Positions 61,907 to 64,000 of a DNA stretch of 64,000 nucleotides are shown here, piece by piece. The number at the start of each line of letters is the position of its first letter. The first letter of the stretch is position 1. A model generated the notes under the pieces. It saw only the letters and a program-made list of their open reading frames with translations. It did no database searches and was not told the origin of the DNA. The stretch lies in the NCBI RefSeq assembly GCF_025118155.1, contig NW_026251399.1, positions 124,001 to 188,000 on the forward strand. Direction: 5' to 3'. The DNA is from Cokeromyces recurvatus. Taxonomy: Eukaryota > Mucoromycota > Mucoromycetes > Mucorales > Mucoraceae. A program made the translations under genes and the position numbers.

Positions 61907-62199
61907 TATTGAAAAAAAAAAAAAACACAAACACACACACACAACAAAAAGAGAAAAAAAAAATTATAGTAGCAGTAAATTTTCAAACTTAATGCTGGGG
62001 GGTGGTATAATGTATAATAAAGCTATTATAGACAACAATGAATAAGATATTTATATTACATAATTTATTAATAGAAGGATGAATAATAAGAATAGATATA
62101 TAAATATTTATAAATATATAAAATGAATAAAATGCCATCTGTTTATCTATCTATCTATCTATCTATCGATATATATAAAAGCGAAAATGTACATACTAT
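61907..62199. other. Intergenic region with TATC microsatellite
   Basis: Between the aminopeptidase promoter and the PurL 3' end; TATC repeat at about 62144-62167. Confidence 0.7.
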
Positions 62200-64000
62200 T
62201 TAATAGTTATCACCAACCCATTGGCGTGCATTACAGAACATTCTTAACCAAGGACCTGCTTGACCCCAGTTCTGATTTGATGGATACCATGAATTACTTT
62301 CTTTTAATACAACACGTTCAGGGTGAGGCATCATGATCAAGACACGACCATCAGGGGAGGTGGCACCAGCAATACCTTGTGGAGATCCATTTGGATTGAA
62401 AGGATATTTTTGAGTAACATTACCATAGTGGTCCACATAAGATGCAGCAATAAGACCTTGTGACTCAAATTGTTTGAATTGAGCGTCAGACTTGAAAGTA
62501 GCTTTACCTTCACCATGTGCAACAGCGATAGGTAAAATAGAACCCTCCATCCCTTTAAAGAATAAACAGTTGGTTTCCTTTTGAATCTTCAAGAGCGATG
62601 TACGACCCTCAAATTGTTCAGATTCGTTACGAGCGAAACGAGGCCAGTTTCCTGCTCCAGGAATAAGTTCAGCCAATTGACTCAAGAATTGACATCCATT
62701 ACAGACGCCTAATGAAAAGGTATTCTCTCGACTAAAGAATTCAGCAAATTCAGCACGTGCATGTTCATTCAATAAAATGGTACGAGCCCAACCAGATCCT
62801 GCGCCAAGGACATCACCATACGAGAAACCACCACAAGCTGCAATACCCACAAAGCCCTTCAAACTCACTTTACCAGAGATAATGTCAGTCATGTGGACAT
62901 CTACTGCTTCAAATCCAGCTAAATGGAAGGCAAAGGCCATTTCAATCTGCCCGTTTACACCTTGATCACGTAAGATAGCTACACGAGGGCGACCTCTAGT
63001 GTTGTTGCAAGAGGTGAGAGCTAATTCTTCAGCAGGATCAAATGTTAATTGATATTGGAGACCAGGATCATGAGGATCAAGAACAGCATCATATTCTTGT
63101 TGAGCACAGGAAGCATTATCACGAGCAGCTTGCATCAAATAAGAAGTCTTGGACCAGGCTCGGTAGAGATCAATGCGAGAGGCACTGTAAATTGTTTCTT
63201 CACCAAGTAGAATATTGATATTATCTTTATCGGTATGTTCTGTAACAGTACCTATCTTGTGCAAAGCCTTTACAGGGACACCTGCTTCCTTCATCACATT
63301 TACAAATTCTTCATAGCGATTTGATTTGATTTGAACAACCGCACCTAATTCTTCATTAAAAAGTGCACGAACAACATCTCTATCATCATCATCATCATTC
63401 ACAATGTTGTCCAATTCAATATCTACACCTACGTGACCAGCAAAACACATTTCAACCACAGTAGTAAACAACCCACCGTCTGATCGATCATGATAGGCCA
63501 ACACAAGAGGTTCAACATCATTACTTGTTGTTTCCTTTAACTTTTGCATACCATTGAAGAAGTTCTTTAGTAGATCAGCATCTTCTACATCAGGTGCTTC
63601 GTTACCAATTTCCTTAAAGACTTGAGCAAGAGCGGAACCACCCATACGTTGTTTGCCATGAGCCAAATCAATAAAGATAAGTTCAGTTTTAGGCTTATTC
63701 AACAACTGAGGGGTCCAGGTATGATGGGTATTAACAACAGGACCATAAGCAGTGATAATCAAGGAAAGTGGGGCTGTGACCTCCTTGAATTCACCTGCCT
63801 CTTGCCATTTCATCTTCATCGACATTGAATCTTTACCAACAGGGATAGCAATTCCTAATTTGGGACAAAGGTCAAGACCAATAGCTTGCACGGCTTCATA
63901 AAGACCAGCACCTTCACCTGTATGATCAGCGGCTGACATCCAATTAGCAGACATAATCACATCCTTGATATCACTCACATAAGCAGCTGCAAGATTAGTG
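62200..64000 (-). CDS. ADE6: Phosphoribosylformylglycinamidine synthase (PurL/FGAMS), C-terminal part, cut by window edge
   Basis: The visible part is one exon of 599 codons plus stop, open to the right edge, so the N-terminal half is outside. The enzyme makes FGAM from FGAR, ATP and glutamine in de novo purine synthesis. The visible region covers the second AIRS-like half (GKDSMSMKMKW, RMGGSALAQVFKEIG, YHDRSDGGLFTTVVEMCFAG) and the C-terminal glutamine amidotransferase. The latter has VAILRDQGVNGQIEMAFAF, CGGFSYGDVLGAGSGWA, the nucleophile Cys in SLGVCNGCQFLSQL, and the His-Glu pair in MMPHPERV. The C-terminus is GPWLRMFCNARQWVGDNY. All expected catalytic residues of the amidotransferase are present. 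Codon use suggests good expression. Confidence 0.95.
   Translation of the reverse strand, partial: TNLAAAYVSDIKDVIMSANWMSAADHTGEGAGLYEAVQAIGLDLCPKLGIAIPVGKDSMSMKMKWQEAGEFKEVTAPLSLIITAYGPVVNTHHTWTPQLLNKPKTELIFIDLAHGKQRMGGSALAQVFKEIGNEAPDVEDADLLKNFFNGMQKLKETTSNDVEPLVLAYHDRSDGGLFTTVVEMCFAGHVGVDIELDNIVNDDDDDRDVVRALFNEELGAVVQIKSNRYEEFVNVMKEAGVPVKALHKIGTVTEHTDKDNINILLGEETIYSASRIDLYRAWSKTSYLMQAARDNASCAQQEYDAVLDPHDPGLQYQLTFDPAEELALTSCNNTRGRPRVAILRDQGVNGQIEMAFAFHLAGFEAVDVHMTDIISGKVSLKGFVGIAACGGFSYGDVLGAGSGWARTILLNEHARAEFAEFFSRENTFSLGVCNGCQFLSQLAELIPGAGNWPRFARNESEQFEGRTSLLKIQKETNCLFFKGMEGSILPIAVAHGEGKATFKSDAQFKQFESQGLIAASYVDHYGNVTQKYPFNPNGSPQGIAGATSPDGRVLIMMPHPERVVLKESNSWYPSNQNWGQAGPWLRMFCNARQWVGDNY

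Noticed and set aside
62144..62167. TATC repeat and other microsatellites as CRISPR-like arrays
   Set aside because: Units are 2-4 bp without spacers; simple sequence repeats only.

Overview
The window is nuclear DNA of a filamentous fungus. It is AT-rich, has many short introns (about 50-110 nt, GT...AG) and many long A or T runs, and carries fungus-typical genes (Atg29, an SSD1-type RNase II homologue, a tricalbin, a Pho85-type cyclin, a KNH1-like wall protein). Overall style suggests an early-diverging fungus, most likely Mucorales (Mucoromycota). That placement is inference; no rRNA or mitochondrial marker is present. I find 26 protein-coding genes (one cut by the right edge) and one tRNA gene. 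Exon joins were worked out by eye from splice signals and reading frame. For the complete protein genes the listed exons sum to a multiple of three.

Layout. 0.1-6.4 kb: SGF29 (SAGA histone reader), a long gap, an unrecognised coiled-coil gene, cysteine dioxygenase. 7.3-24.4 kb: an SR splicing factor (-), glycyl-tRNA synthetase (+), an SSD1-like RNA-binding protein with a degenerate nuclease site (-), MCM6 (+), a small secreted acidic protein (+), proteasome ATPase RPT1 (-). 26.1-41.8 kb, all on +: a six-C2 tricalbin, TMX2-like thioredoxin protein, Old Yellow Enzyme, quinone oxidoreductase, KNH1-like secreted protein, ribokinase, and a small single-pass membrane protein. 41.8-46.0 kb: gene-poor DNA holding one tRNA-Gln(CTG). 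46.0-64.0 kb: proteasome alpha6 (PRE5), PAM18/TIM14, PA2G4/EBP1-like, ATG29 (-), mitochondrial citrate synthase, OHCU decarboxylase, then on - a septin, a Pho80-like cyclin, a leucyl aminopeptidase and the C-terminal part of PurL/ADE6.

The genes are mostly housekeeping and are not arranged as a pathway cluster. Loose themes are the proteasome (RPT1, PRE5), mitochondria (PAM18, CIT1, probably the aminopeptidase, perhaps a second form of GlyRS), purine metabolism (PurL, OHCU decarboxylase, ribokinase) and ER-plasma membrane or ER proteins (tricalbin, TMX2). I see no mobile element with intact coding capacity, no CRISPR, no biosynthetic cluster and no clear new multi-gene system. The most notable structures are two neighbouring genes whose first coding exon is only the ATG, an AUG-less in-frame extension in front of GlyRS, palindromic motifs beside the tRNA gene, and homopolymer runs up to 47 nt.
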